A DNA stretch of 56,208 bases from positions 1-56,208 of the forward strand of contig DAOUSN010000011.1 in NCBI GenBank assembly GCA_030627205.1. Direction: 5' to 3'. The position numbers and the translations under genes were made by a program. This stretch comes from Methylococcaceae bacterium. GTDB taxonomy: Bacteria > Pseudomonadota > Gammaproteobacteria > Methylococcales > Methylomonadaceae. The notes beneath the pieces are model-generated. The model did not search any database, had not been told where the DNA came from, and saw only the letters and a program-made list of their open reading frames with translations. Every line of letters begins with the position of its first letter. Within the stretch, counting starts at the first letter, position 1. This document shows, piece after piece, positions 37,537 through 46,108 of this stretch.

Positions 37537-39099
37537 ATGCAAAAAAAACTATTTCTCATACCTCTCTTTATTAGTACCTGTGTAACAGCTAACGAAAATA
37601 ATAATATTACTTTAATTGATGTAGTGAAAACCACCATAGAACAATCACCCAATATACATTTGAAAAAATATACTGCAAATGCTACCAAAGCAAAAGAAAG
37701 AATTTCTGGAGGAGCGTTTGATTTTAATACACGAGTTTCAGTAGGTTATAAAAATACTCGCGGAGTTAATCGCGTTTTATCTGAATTACCCGAAGATGAA
37801 AGAAAGTTATTTACCTCAAAATTTGGTTTACCCGACAGTAGAGCCATCGACAATGATCAACAAACCTTTTCAGCAGGGGTCTCTAAAAAATTTAGATTAG
37901 GGGTTAAAGCTGATTTATCATTAAAAATGAACCGTAATGATCCACGAGTAGATCAGCGAGCAGGAGCTTCCCCTGTTGGATTTACCAGTAATACAACCTC
38001 GGTAAATTTCAGCTTAACAGTCCCTTTATTAAAAGGAGCAGGTTATGTATCTGCTGCTGCTAATGAAAATTCAGCGAAACTTAATCATTTGGCACAAGTT
38101 GCCGATGTTCAACATTTTATTTCATCGGAAACCCTCAATGCAATAAAAGCTTATTGGGATTATAAACGCGCTAATGTTTTTCTTGAAAAAATAATTTCCT
38201 CTGAACAACGAGTCAATGAGTGGGTTAATCGTATAAAAACCCCTGATGTTAGTTTAAATGCGTTTTTAGAAGATAAAAAAGGGGATGTTATTGATGCGAG
38301 ACAAAAGGTAGAAGAAACTAAAATAGATTTGGCTAATGCAATGGGTCTTAATGCTAATGAATCCTATAAAATCGGTTATCCTAATACGCAATTTATTTTA
38401 GATTGGGATGCAACGTTAATGGGTTTTGATAAAAAAGAAATTAATAAAAAATGGATAGCCTATTCACTTGATAATCGTTTAGATTTAAAAGCAACAAAAT
38501 TACGTTTAGATGCGTCAAATGTTTTATTAAAACAAGCAAAACAAGATGTGTTGCCACGTTTAGATGTGAAATTAGGGGTTGGTTACAATGGTTTTAAAAC
38601 AGGAAATGAATTCAATAATTATACCGATTCCTTTTATGAAAATATGAGAGGACTTAATTCTTCAGCCAGTTTAAATTTTAGCTACCCTATTGGAAATAAT
38701 GTAGCAGAAGGTCGTGAAGATTTGCAACAATCAGCCTACCAACAAAGTTTAATCAAAAATAATGAAAAACAACGATTAATTAGTTTAGCTGTTAATAAAG
38801 AAATTATTAATGTTTATGGTCGTTTACAAAAAGCAATTCAAATTCGTAAAACCACCCAACTTTATAAACAGTCCGTTACTGAGTTACAAAAAAAACCGAG
38901 CTTTTTAAAGGATACCGTTAAACTATTAAGTTTGATGGAATTAGAAAATAAGTTTATTAACTCTTTATTAGATTCATCGGTAGCTTTTGCTGATTTACTT
39001 AAAGCGGTTGCCCAATCCCGTTTTCAAACAGGGACGCTATTAGTAGTAGATTCGGAAAGTAATCGTGTAAGCTTAGACGATATAACAACACTCCCTTAA
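37537..39099 (+). CDS. TolC-like outer membrane efflux protein
   Basis: The 520-residue protein has a short signal peptide (MQKKLFLIPLFISTCVTAN) and the internal duplication of helical coiled-coil and beta segments typical of TolC/OEP factors: IHLKKYTANATKAKERISGGAFDF in the first half, and LDLKATKLRLDASNVLLKQAKQDVLPRLDV in the second. Such proteins form trimeric channels through the outer membrane. No membrane fusion protein or RND/MFS/ABC pump gene is near; the only transporter in the set is the P-type ATPase 1.7 kb downstream. It is divergent from the ligase gene, which suggests export of the cluster's product. Confidence 0.85.
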   Translation: MQKKLFLIPLFISTCVTANENNNITLIDVVKTTIEQSPNIHLKKYTANATKAKERISGGAFDFNTRVSVGYKNTRGVNRVLSELPEDERKLFTSKFGLPDSRAIDNDQQTFSAGVSKKFRLGVKADLSLKMNRNDPRVDQRAGASPVGFTSNTTSVNFSLTVPLLKGAGYVSAAANENSAKLNHLAQVADVQHFISSETLNAIKAYWDYKRANVFLEKIISSEQRVNEWVNRIKTPDVSLNAFLEDKKGDVIDARQKVEETKIDLANAMGLNANESYKIGYPNTQFILDWDATLMGFDKKEINKKWIAYSLDNRLDLKATKLRLDASNVLLKQAKQDVLPRLDVKLGVGYNGFKTGNEFNNYTDSFYENMRGLNSSASLNFSYPIGNNVAEGREDLQQSAYQQSLIKNNEKQRLISLAVNKEIINVYGRLQKAIQIRKTTQLYKQSVTELQKKPSFLKDTVKLLSLMELENKFINSLLDSSVAFADLLKAVAQSRFQTGTLLVVDSESNRVSLDDITTLP

Positions 39100-39136
39100 A
39101 ATAATATTTATTAAACCTTATAAATAACATAAACTT

Positions 39137-40018
39137 ATGTCTTCTTTAGAAACAACTAGAATATTAGTTAATTCCTTACCTAAAAGTGGAACACACTTGC
39201 TCGCTAAAGCAGTTAAGACATTTGGCTATCAGGATTATTTTACTAGCTCCTTACCCATTCCGGATAATTTATCAACGTATCCAAAATTTTTGAATCATCG
39301 TCAGGCATTAAACGCATTAAAAAATGAACCTTCTCAAAATTTAGATGCAGAAAATACTATTGGTATTGGTTCTCTACATCTTTGCCAAGTTACAGAGTCC
39401 GTTTTAGAAAACTGGTTATCTGTAATTCCACAAGGTTATTATTTACAAGGACATATACCAGAAAATGCTCATTTAAGTTTGATTCTTAATAAATTAAATT
39501 ATCGTCATTTAATGATTATTCGTGACCCACGAGCAGTAATAGCTTCGTTAATTCCTTTCATCACTCAGGCTAAAAACACCTTATTTAAAGCACATTTTTT
39601 AGAAGCAGACTTTATTAAAATGTCACTTGAACAACGATTTGATTTTATTTTAAAGGGAGGGTATGCTGAACAAGCCGATTTAGAAATTGAAGATTTCAAA
39701 CACGTTTATCGTAGCTTTTATCAATGGAAAAATCATCCTAACTGTTTATTATTGCGGTTTGAAGATTTAATTGGTGAGCAAGGGGGCGGGAAAAAAGCCT
39801 CACAACATAAAGCTCTTATTGATATTGCTCATTATTTAGACATTGAATTAAAAGCAGTTGAGTCTCATGCTTCCCGTTTATTTGACCCTACAGTAACTAC
39901 TTTTCGTATCGGTAAAATTGATAGTTGGAAAGAAACTTTAGCCCCTAAATTAATTAATAAATTAACTGATTATTGTGAACCTTTATGTCAAGAACTAGGG
40001 TATTCACTATCAATTTAA
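39137..40018 (+). CDS. Sulfotransferase (Sulfotransfer_1 type)
   Basis: This 293-residue cytosolic-type enzyme has the PAPS loop VNSLPKSGTHLLAKAV at residues 11-26, the 3'-phosphate motif LMIIRDPRAVIASL in the middle, and the C-terminal FRIGKIDSWKE, the RxGxxGxWK region that closes the PAPS site. It is a different branch from the fusion protein's sulfotransferase domain and from the next gene. It starts 38 bp after the TolC-like gene. The acceptor is unknown, but a hydroxyl or amine on the cluster's small-molecule product is plausible. Confidence 0.85.
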   Translation: MSSLETTRILVNSLPKSGTHLLAKAVKTFGYQDYFTSSLPIPDNLSTYPKFLNHRQALNALKNEPSQNLDAENTIGIGSLHLCQVTESVLENWLSVIPQGYYLQGHIPENAHLSLILNKLNYRHLMIIRDPRAVIASLIPFITQAKNTLFKAHFLEADFIKMSLEQRFDFILKGGYAEQADLEIEDFKHVYRSFYQWKNHPNCLLLRFEDLIGEQGGGKKASQHKALIDIAHYLDIELKAVESHASRLFDPTVTTFRIGKIDSWKETLAPKLINKLTDYCEPLCQELGYSLSI

Positions 40019-40061
40019 ATTTCCTAAAAACAATTATTTAATTAACCCCCCTATATTTAAA

Positions 40062-40781
40062 ATGCTTATTTCTCACAGTCATCAATTTATTTTTTTTCAT
40101 GTTGCCAAAGTTGCAGGAATAAGTATTCGTAAAGCTCTTAGTGGTTATGTTGAAGAACCCGATTTTTTTAGAATAAAACGCCCTGCAAAATTTATTAATG
40201 AAAAACCTAACCCTTTATATATGATGTGGCAGTCAGCTTTACTTCATGCAACCGTAACAAAAACCCGTAAAGAGCTTAATGAAAATATCTTTAAGCAATA
40301 CTATAAATTTGCTTTTGTGCGTAACCCCTGGGATTTACAAGTGTCGATGTACCATTTTATTCTCCGAGAACCTGAGCATATTTATTATCAGTTGGTGAAA
40401 GATATGGGTAGTTTTACTAAATATCTTGAATGGGTTGTGGTGACTAAGAAACCTTTTCCTAAAGGTGCTGCTAAATTTCAAAAAGATACACTTTGTGATA
40501 ATAAAAATAAGGTATTAGTTGATTTTGTGGGACGATATGAGAACTTACAAGTTGATTTTGCTTATATTTGTCAGAAACTTAATCTTCAAGCAACTATGCC
40601 GCATTTAAATAAAAGTCAACATCAAAATTATCAGTCTTACTATAATCAAGAAAGTCAAGATTTAGTTGCTAATCATTTTAAAGAAGACATTGCTTTGTTT
40701 GGTTATGAGTTTGATTGTTATCAAAATAATGCTGAATATATGCAAAAAACTAATCAAATCACCTCTGTTACTGATTATTAA
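40062..40781 (+). CDS. Sulfotransferase (Sulfotransfer_2 type)
   Basis: This 239-residue protein has the P-loop-like FIFFHVAKVAGISIRKAL at the N-terminus and the 3'-phosphate motif YYKFAFVRNPWDLQVSMYHF, as in Sulfotransfer_2 proteins (chondroitin/dermatan-type carbohydrate sulfotransferases and bacterial relatives). The usual Lys of HIPKTAGTS is kept (HVAKVAGIS). There is no signal peptide. It begins 44 bp after the previous sulfotransferase gene and 16 bp before the P-type ATPase gene, so all four rightward genes may form one transcript. Confidence 0.82.
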   Translation: MLISHSHQFIFFHVAKVAGISIRKALSGYVEEPDFFRIKRPAKFINEKPNPLYMMWQSALLHATVTKTRKELNENIFKQYYKFAFVRNPWDLQVSMYHFILREPEHIYYQLVKDMGSFTKYLEWVVVTKKPFPKGAAKFQKDTLCDNKNKVLVDFVGRYENLQVDFAYICQKLNLQATMPHLNKSQHQNYQSYYNQESQDLVANHFKEDIALFGYEFDCYQNNAEYMQKTNQITSVTDY

Positions 40782-40796
40782 TAAAGGCTAAAATAG

Positions 40797-42848
40797 ATGA
40801 TAATTGAATTACTATTGCTAAGTGGCATTTTTTATTCTGGCACCAAAACATTAAAGAAACAAGATACTGACATTGAATTAAAAGAAGAAGATAAGGAAAA
40901 GGTAGTTAATCCAGAAGCTTCAGAAACTGAGCTTCGAATGGCAAAAATGTTAGGTTCAGAACAAGAACAGCTTGAGCTAAAACTTATAAATCAACGTGAA
41001 ATAGCCAGTGCTGGAATTGGCTTAAGCATTGCGTCTTTTGGTGCGGTTATATTTCCTCCCTTAAGTTTCTTAAGTATTCCTTTTTTAGTTTATTCAGGAC
41101 GAAATGTATTTTTACGTAGCTTTCAGCTAATTAAAGAAGGCAAAATGAGTACAGAGAGTTTAATAACCATCACTTTATTTGGAGCTATTTTTCTTAAACG
41201 TTTTTTTATTGCTAATTTGATTGCTTTTTTGGTTCGTTATGCAACTTATCTTGCAAATAAAATTACCGATGATACTCGTGCTAACTTAGAGGATTTATTT
41301 GGGCAGCGACCTGATTATGTCTGGATTTTAGTTAATAATGTTGAAACTAAAATTTCTTTTGAAGAATTAAAAGTTAATGATATTGTAATTGTACAATCCA
41401 GTGAAATGATTCCAGCTGACGGAATAGTTATGGATGGAATGGCGAGCATTGACCAGCATATCTTAACAGGTGAAGCTAATCCTGTGGAACGGGAAACAGG
41501 TGACGAAGTATTTGCTTCAACTTTAGTATTGTCAGGAAAAATTTACATTGAAGTTCAAAAAGCTGGGAAAGATTGCACTGTTGGAAAAATTGCCGATATT
41601 TTAAATAAAACCGTTGATTTTAAATCGTCCACACAATTACGCTCAGAAGCATTTTCTAAAGGGTTAGTGACACCGACGTTAATTGCCAGTGCCATTGCCT
41701 TACCTGTACTAGGTTTTGCGGGTGCGTTAGCTGTAGTCAATTCACACCCAAAAAATAAAATTATGTTAATTGCTCCTTTAACAGTGTTAAATTATCTTAA
41801 TATTGCCTCTAAAAATGGAATTTTAATTAAAGATGGTCGTTCTTTAGAATTATTAAATAAAGTTGATACGATTATTTTTGATAAAACAGGTACATTGACC
41901 CAAACACAACCCCATGTTGGCAAAATTTATTGTTGTGAACAAGGTGAAGAAAATAAAGTTTTAGCATACGCTGCTGCCGCAGAATATAAACAATCTCATC
42001 CTTTAGCTCATGCTATTATTAAAGCTGCAAATGAGGCTAAATTAACTCTACCAGAAGTTAAAGACAGTGAATGTCATTTAGGTTATGGGGTTTTAGTTCA
42101 TTGTAATAAACAGAATATTCATGTCGGTAGTCAACGATTTATGACTGTCTCTAATATTCCTATTCCAGAATTTATTGCTAAACAACAAGAAAACTGCCTT
42201 GCAAATGGTTATTCGCTGGTTATGGTTGCTATTGATGAACAAGTCATTGGTGCAATTGAGTTAAAACCAACATTACGACCTGAGGTTAAAAAAATAATTA
42301 AACAATTAAAAGCCCGTGGAAATATTAAATCTACCTATATTATTTCAGGAGATCATGAGGCTCCTACTAAAAAACTTGCCGAAGAAATAGGTATTGATCA
42401 TTATTTCGCAGAAACCCTACCGATTGATAAAGCTAATTTAATAGAAAAACTCAAGGAAGAAGGGCATTTTGTTTGTTATATAGGTGATGGAATTAATGAT
42501 GCCATTGCCTTAAAAACCGCCCAAGTTTCAATTTCTTTAAGTGGTGCATCAACAATTGCAACAGATACCGCACAAATTGTATTAATGGATAAAGGTATTA
42601 GCCATTTGAATATACTCTTTGATCTAGCTGAAGATTTTAATAAAAATATGGATAAAACCTTTAATATTTTATTAACCCCTGCGATAATTGGTGTCGGTGG
42701 TGCATTTTTATTGGGTTTTGGGCTACCACAAACATTATTTTTAAATATGGCTGGTCTTTTCTTAGGAATGGGTAATGCCATGCGTCCACGGATAATTAGC
42801 CCTCTTAAAGATAAACAATTGCCTTATGATGAAGTAAAAAATGATTAA
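40797..42848 (+). CDS. P1B-like P-type ATPase lacking the CPx metal motif
   Basis: The 683 residues include the actuator motif HILTGEANPVE (TGE), the phosphorylation site DKTGTLTQTQ (D362), the P1B-type SHPLAHAI (H401), and the hinge YIGDGINDAIAL. This places it with heavy-metal P1B ATPases. However, the membrane helix before D362 reads MLIAPLTVLNYL (A326-P327) where P1B pumps have CPC, CPH, SPC or TPC. There is also no N-terminal HMA domain; instead there is a charged segment (KKQDTDIELKEEDKEK). The transported substrate is therefore open, and may not be a soft metal. It is last in the rightward set after the sulfotransferases; RhlE follows after 50 bp. Confidence 0.88.
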   Translation: MIIELLLLSGIFYSGTKTLKKQDTDIELKEEDKEKVVNPEASETELRMAKMLGSEQEQLELKLINQREIASAGIGLSIASFGAVIFPPLSFLSIPFLVYSGRNVFLRSFQLIKEGKMSTESLITITLFGAIFLKRFFIANLIAFLVRYATYLANKITDDTRANLEDLFGQRPDYVWILVNNVETKISFEELKVNDIVIVQSSEMIPADGIVMDGMASIDQHILTGEANPVERETGDEVFASTLVLSGKIYIEVQKAGKDCTVGKIADILNKTVDFKSSTQLRSEAFSKGLVTPTLIASAIALPVLGFAGALAVVNSHPKNKIMLIAPLTVLNYLNIASKNGILIKDGRSLELLNKVDTIIFDKTGTLTQTQPHVGKIYCCEQGEENKVLAYAAAAEYKQSHPLAHAIIKAANEAKLTLPEVKDSECHLGYGVLVHCNKQNIHVGSQRFMTVSNIPIPEFIAKQQENCLANGYSLVMVAIDEQVIGAIELKPTLRPEVKKIIKQLKARGNIKSTYIISGDHEAPTKKLAEEIGIDHYFAETLPIDKANLIEKLKEEGHFVCYIGDGINDAIALKTAQVSISLSGASTIATDTAQIVLMDKGISHLNILFDLAEDFNKNMDKTFNILLTPAIIGVGGAFLLGFGLPQTLFLNMAGLFLGMGNAMRPRIISPLKDKQLPYDEVKND

Positions 42849-42898
42849 CTTTTTCTGAGACTTGAATAATATAACGTAATAATTAAGAGATCTTTTAT

Positions 42899-44185
42899 AT
42901 GAGTTTTACCTCCCTAAGTTTATCCCCACTTATTCTTAAAGCTATTAATGATCAGGGTTATGAAACCCCAACTCCCATACAAGTTGAAGCGATTCCTGCC
43001 ATACTTAAAGGTCATGATGTCATGGCTGCAGCACAAACAGGAACAGGGAAAACAGCTGGGTTTACACTCCCTTTACTACAATTATTATCAAAGGGAAATC
43101 ATGCTCATGCAAATCAAGTACGTGCTTTAGTATTAACACCTACTCGTGAATTAGCGGCACAAGTTGAAGAAAGTATCACTAATTATGGAAAGTATTTACC
43201 TCTACGTTCTACGGTTGTTTTCGGTGGCGTAAAGATAAATCCTCAAATGATGCGTTTACGCCAAGGGGTTGATATATTGGTTGCAACACCTGGGAGGTTA
43301 CTAGATTTATATAACCAAAACGCGGTGAAATTTAAAGAACTAGAAATATTAGTTTTAGACGAAGCAGATAGAATGTTAGATATGGGCTTTATTCATGATA
43401 TTCGTAAGATATTATCCTTATTACCTAAGCAGCGTCAAAACTTACTTTTTTCTGCAACCTTTTCAGATGAAATTCGTCAATTAGCAAAAGGTCTAGTTCA
43501 TAAGCCTATTGAAATTGCGGTAAATCCACGGGAAACCACAGTAAAAACAGTTGAACAAAAAGTTTATCCTGTTGATAAAAAGCAAAAAACAGCATTATTA
43601 ATCCATTTGATACAAGAAAATAAATGGCGGCAAGTTCTTGTTTTTAGTCGCACTAAACATGGGGCAAATAAATTAACCCGCCTTTTAGAAGCAGCCAACA
43701 TTAAAGCGGCGGCAATTCATGGAAATAAAAGTCAAGGCGCAAGAACAAAAGCATTAGCGAATTTTAAAAATGGTTTGATTCAAGTTTTGGTCGCAACTGA
43801 TATTGCCGCACGAGGTTTAGATATTGACCAGCTTCCACAAGTGGTTAATTTTGATTTACCAAATGTAGCAGAAGATTATGTACATCGTATCGGACGGACA
43901 GGTCGAGCAGGTTCAACAGGTCAAGCTATTTCATTAGTCTGTGCCGATGAATTTAAGCAATTGTGTGATATTGAACGTTTAATTAAGTCACTATTAACAC
44001 GAGAATTAATTGATGGCTTTGAGCCTGTACATTCTGTTCCAGAATCATCTCTCAATCAGCGTCCCTATCGTCCAAATAAACCTAAGAAACCAAAGGTAGC
44101 TCATAGAGACGGACAACGTTTAGGTGTAAAAGCTAATGCTAATAAATATAAAGGAAGAGAAAGAAAAAATAAATCATCCTATTAA
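42899..44185 (+). CDS. rhlE: DEAD-box RNA helicase, RhlE-like
   Basis: The 428 residues show the ordered DEAD-box motifs: Q motif [14 protein letters not shown], motif [10 protein letters not shown], Ia [59 protein letters not shown], and [12 protein letters not shown]. The C-terminus is basic ([10 protein letters not shown] and KGRERKNK), as in RhlE and related ribosome-assembly or RNA-decay helicases. It likely acts on structured RNA in the cytosol. RhlE is the closest named type by length and basic tail, but assignment within the family is less sure than the family itself. Confidence 0.88.
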   Translation: MSFTSLSLSPLILKAINDQGYETPTPIQVEAIPAILKGHDVMAAAQTGTGKTAGFTLPLLQLLSKGNHAHANQVRALVLTPTRELAAQVEESITNYGKYLPLRSTVVFGGVKINPQMMRLRQGVDILVATPGRLLDLYNQNAVKFKELEILVLDEADRMLDMGFIHDIRKILSLLPKQRQNLLFSATFSDEIRQLAKGLVHKPIEIAVNPRETTVKTVEQKVYPVDKKQKTALLIHLIQENKWRQVLVFSRTKHGANKLTRLLEAANIKAAAIHGNKSQGARTKALANFKNGLIQVLVATDIAARGLDIDQLPQVVNFDLPNVAEDYVHRIGRTGRAGSTGQAISLVCADEFKQLCDIERLIKSLLTRELIDGFEPVHSVPESSLNQRPYRPNKPKKPKVAHRDGQRLGVKANANKYKGRERKNKSSY

Positions 44186-44362
44186 CTTTTAAAACTAAAA
44201 TTAAATTGACATATTAAAAATACAGGTTATTGTGTCTAATATCCTATCTCATTTATTAAGGAAATGAAGGAAATGAACTAACTCTAATTATTTAAAGTTT
44301 GAACTTAGTCACATTTTTTTATTTTTATTTAGACTTATTTGATTTAATGTTTTACAATTAAG

Positions 44363-44394
44363 TTAAATAATTAAATAATTAAATAATTAAATAA
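44363..44394 (+). repeat. Tandem 8-bp repeat (four perfect TTAAATAA units) before a PEP-CTERM gene
   Basis: Four exact copies of TTAAATAA run into the ribosome binding site AAGGA (44396-44400) of the gene at 44408. The repeat lies in the 5' untranslated region or promoter. Unit-number change by replication slippage would alter spacing ahead of the RBS. The remainder of this 222-bp gap is AT-rich, with no gene seen. Confidence 0.85.
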
Positions 44395-44407
44395 TAAGGA
44401 AATTAGC

Positions 44408-45052
44408 ATGAAAACACGTAATTGCGTAGTTGCAATGACCACTGTTATAACATTACTTATATCTATGCCTAGCAGTGCCGCAACCATATCTTATGGCGAC
44501 TGGTCTAAATCTGGTTCAGATACTGTTATCCCTTCATTTACTATTAATGATAATTTTGATGGTAAATTTCAAGTTAATATCAATATTGATAAAGTTAATT
44601 CAGCTAATGATTTTGCTGTAATAACAGGGATTTTCTTTGACCTTGGTAGTGGTATAAGTGAAACTGATATTACAGGAGAGTCCCTAGGTAACTCATTATC
44701 AGGACATACTGATTTTGCTACCAATACCAATAAAATTAAGGGCGTAACGGCTTTTCAAATAAACCCATCTGTATCTTTTGATACTGTTCTTGGTTATAAA
44801 AGCGGTAATAAAAGAGCAGAAGTTCCCATCTCATTTTTTGTTAGTGATCATAATGGAGCTTTAACTTTAAATGATTGGGGTAAAGTTGGAGTAAGATTTC
44901 AAAGTGTTGGCGTTAATGATTTTGGAGGAGGTAGCGATAAAGAAATGAGCACACAAAAGAATTTTGTAGCACCTGTTCCTGCCGCAGTTTGGTTATTTGG
45001 TTCGGGTTTAATAGGGCTTGTCGGAGCGGCAAAACGTCGTAAGAAAATTTAA
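44408..45052 (+). CDS. PEP-CTERM (VPxPA variant) sorting-domain protein
   Basis: The 214-residue protein has a signal peptide (MKTRNCVVAMTTVITLLISMPSSAA) and a predicted beta-rich body of about 165 residues. The C-terminal sorting signal reads VAPVPAAVWLFGSGLIGLVG, followed by the basic AKRRKK. Such tails are recognised by an exosortase (EpsH type) and mark proteins for export with exopolysaccharide. The body is rich in Gly, Asp, Ser and Asn and has no named domain. No exosortase gene is in the window. AAGGA lies before the ATG, and a second PEP-CTERM gene follows after 38 bp. Confidence 0.85.
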   Translation: MKTRNCVVAMTTVITLLISMPSSAATISYGDWSKSGSDTVIPSFTINDNFDGKFQVNINIDKVNSANDFAVITGIFFDLGSGISETDITGESLGNSLSGHTDFATNTNKIKGVTAFQINPSVSFDTVLGYKSGNKRAEVPISFFVSDHNGALTLNDWGKVGVRFQSVGVNDFGGGSDKEMSTQKNFVAPVPAAVWLFGSGLIGLVGAAKRRKKI

Positions 45053-45090
45053 ATTATATAACCTAATTAAGTGCCTGTAAGGAAAGTATC

Positions 45091-45456
45091 GTGAAAATAT
45101 ATAGCTTTATAATAGTCGTTTTTATGGCATTGATCATATCAATGCCTATTAATGCCTCGAGTTTATCATCTCTATCTGATTTAAATTTAGAGTCAGATAG
45201 TGAAAGTGAATATGAATCAGAAAGTGAATATGAGTCAGAAAGCGAATTTGAGTATGGAGATGAGATTGTCTCAGAATTTGATAGTAATATTTATGCTACG
45301 ATAGAATTAAGTCCAATAATTTTCTCTACAAGTATTAATGAACCTACTATTGATAATGATGTTAATCAATTAGCTACTCCTATTCCTGCTGCAATATGGT
45401 TATTTGGTAGTGGTTTAATAGGACTTATTGGCATGACAAAAAATAGAAAGAAATAG
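45091..45456 (+). CDS. Small acidic PEP-CTERM protein with Ser/Glu repeats
   Basis: Translation starts at GTG (AGGAAAG lies about eight bases before). The 121-residue product has a signal peptide (MKIYSFIIVVFMALIISMPINAS), a very acidic repeat region with SEYESE units (encoded at 45205-45258), and a PEP-CTERM-like tail, ATPIPAAIWLFGSGLIGLIG with basic KNRKK. The tail is nearly the same as that of the preceding gene, so both are probably sorted by one exosortase. The acidic repeats could bind cations. No named domain is seen. Confidence 0.8.
   Translation: MKIYSFIIVVFMALIISMPINASSLSSLSDLNLESDSESEYESESEYESESEFEYGDEIVSEFDSNIYATIELSPIIFSTSINEPTIDNDVNQLATPIPAAIWLFGSGLIGLIGMTKNRKK
45205..45258 (+). 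repeat. 18-bp tandem repeat encoding SEYESE units
   Basis: Two near-identical 18-bp units (45205-45222 and 45223-45240, one base different) and a degenerate third lie in frame within the small PEP-CTERM gene. In-frame length change would keep the reading frame. Confidence 0.8.
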
Positions 45457-45463
45457 TATGCTT

Positions 45464-46108
45464 TTAATATTTCATTATTCCTAATATCACTGCAATATGT
45501 GCTAACTCGGCAATACTTGATATTTGTAACCTTTTCTTAATTTGAGTGATATAGTTTGCAACGGTTTTATAACCTAAACATAATTCATCCGCTATTTTAT
45601 GTGCGGTTAAACCTTTGGCTAATAGCCTAAAAATATCAAACTCTCGTGTAGAGAATGTTTCTATAATTTTTTGATAATTATGCCCAGAAGACATGTCGAT
45701 TCTGTCTTTTAATAACCCTTGTTCAATATATAATCCTCCTTGTTGAATGGTCACAATGGCTTCAGGTAATATTTCAGGCGCGCTGTTCTTCGTAATATAA
45801 CCCCTTGCTCCTGAATTTAAAGCTCTAGTGATATAAATAGGCTCATCATGAACACTAAAAACTAAAATATTAATGCTATTATCACGTTGAATTAGTCGTT
45901 TTATTGTTTCTAATCCACCAATTCCAGGCATGGATAAATCCAAAATAATAATATCAGGTTGATATTGCTGATAAAGTTGAAGCACTTCTTCTCCTCGTAC
46001 AGCTTCTGCGACTACTTCAATATCAGCCGATGTAGCTAATAATAATTTAAATCCAGCTCTTACAACTGCATGGTCATCAACCAGTAAAACTTTTATTTTA
46101 TTTTTCAT
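45464..46108 (-). CDS. NarL/FixJ-type response regulator
   Basis: The 214 residues comprise a receiver domain (acid pocket D11-D12, phospho-acceptor D57 in IIILDLSMPGIGG, conserved Lys in GYITKNSAPE) and a C-terminal LuxR-type helix-turn-helix (LTAHKIADELCLGYKTVANYI). It should act as a DNA-binding regulator after phosphorylation. It overlaps the sensor kinase gene by four bases (ATGA), so the two form a pair. Its targets are unknown; the divergent TonB-dependent receptor gene and the adjacent PEP-CTERM genes are candidates by position only. Confidence 0.93.
   Translation of the reverse strand: MKNKIKVLLVDDHAVVRAGFKLLLATSADIEVVAEAVRGEEVLQLYQQYQPDIIILDLSMPGIGGLETIKRLIQRDNSINILVFSVHDEPIYITRALNSGARGYITKNSAPEILPEAIVTIQQGGLYIEQGLLKDRIDMSSGHNYQKIIETFSTREFDIFRLLAKGLTAHKIADELCLGYKTVANYITQIKKRLQISSIAELAHIAVILGIMKY

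Noticed and set aside
31658-42848. Methanobactin-type operon
   Set aside because: The sulfotransferases and metal-pump-like ATPase prompted the idea, but there is no MbnB/MbnC pair, no Cys-bearing precursor peptide and no MATE exporter.
44186-44407. Possible CRISPR or larger repeat array at the AT-rich repeats
   Set aside because: The units are 8 bp with no spacers, so this is a simple tandem repeat.
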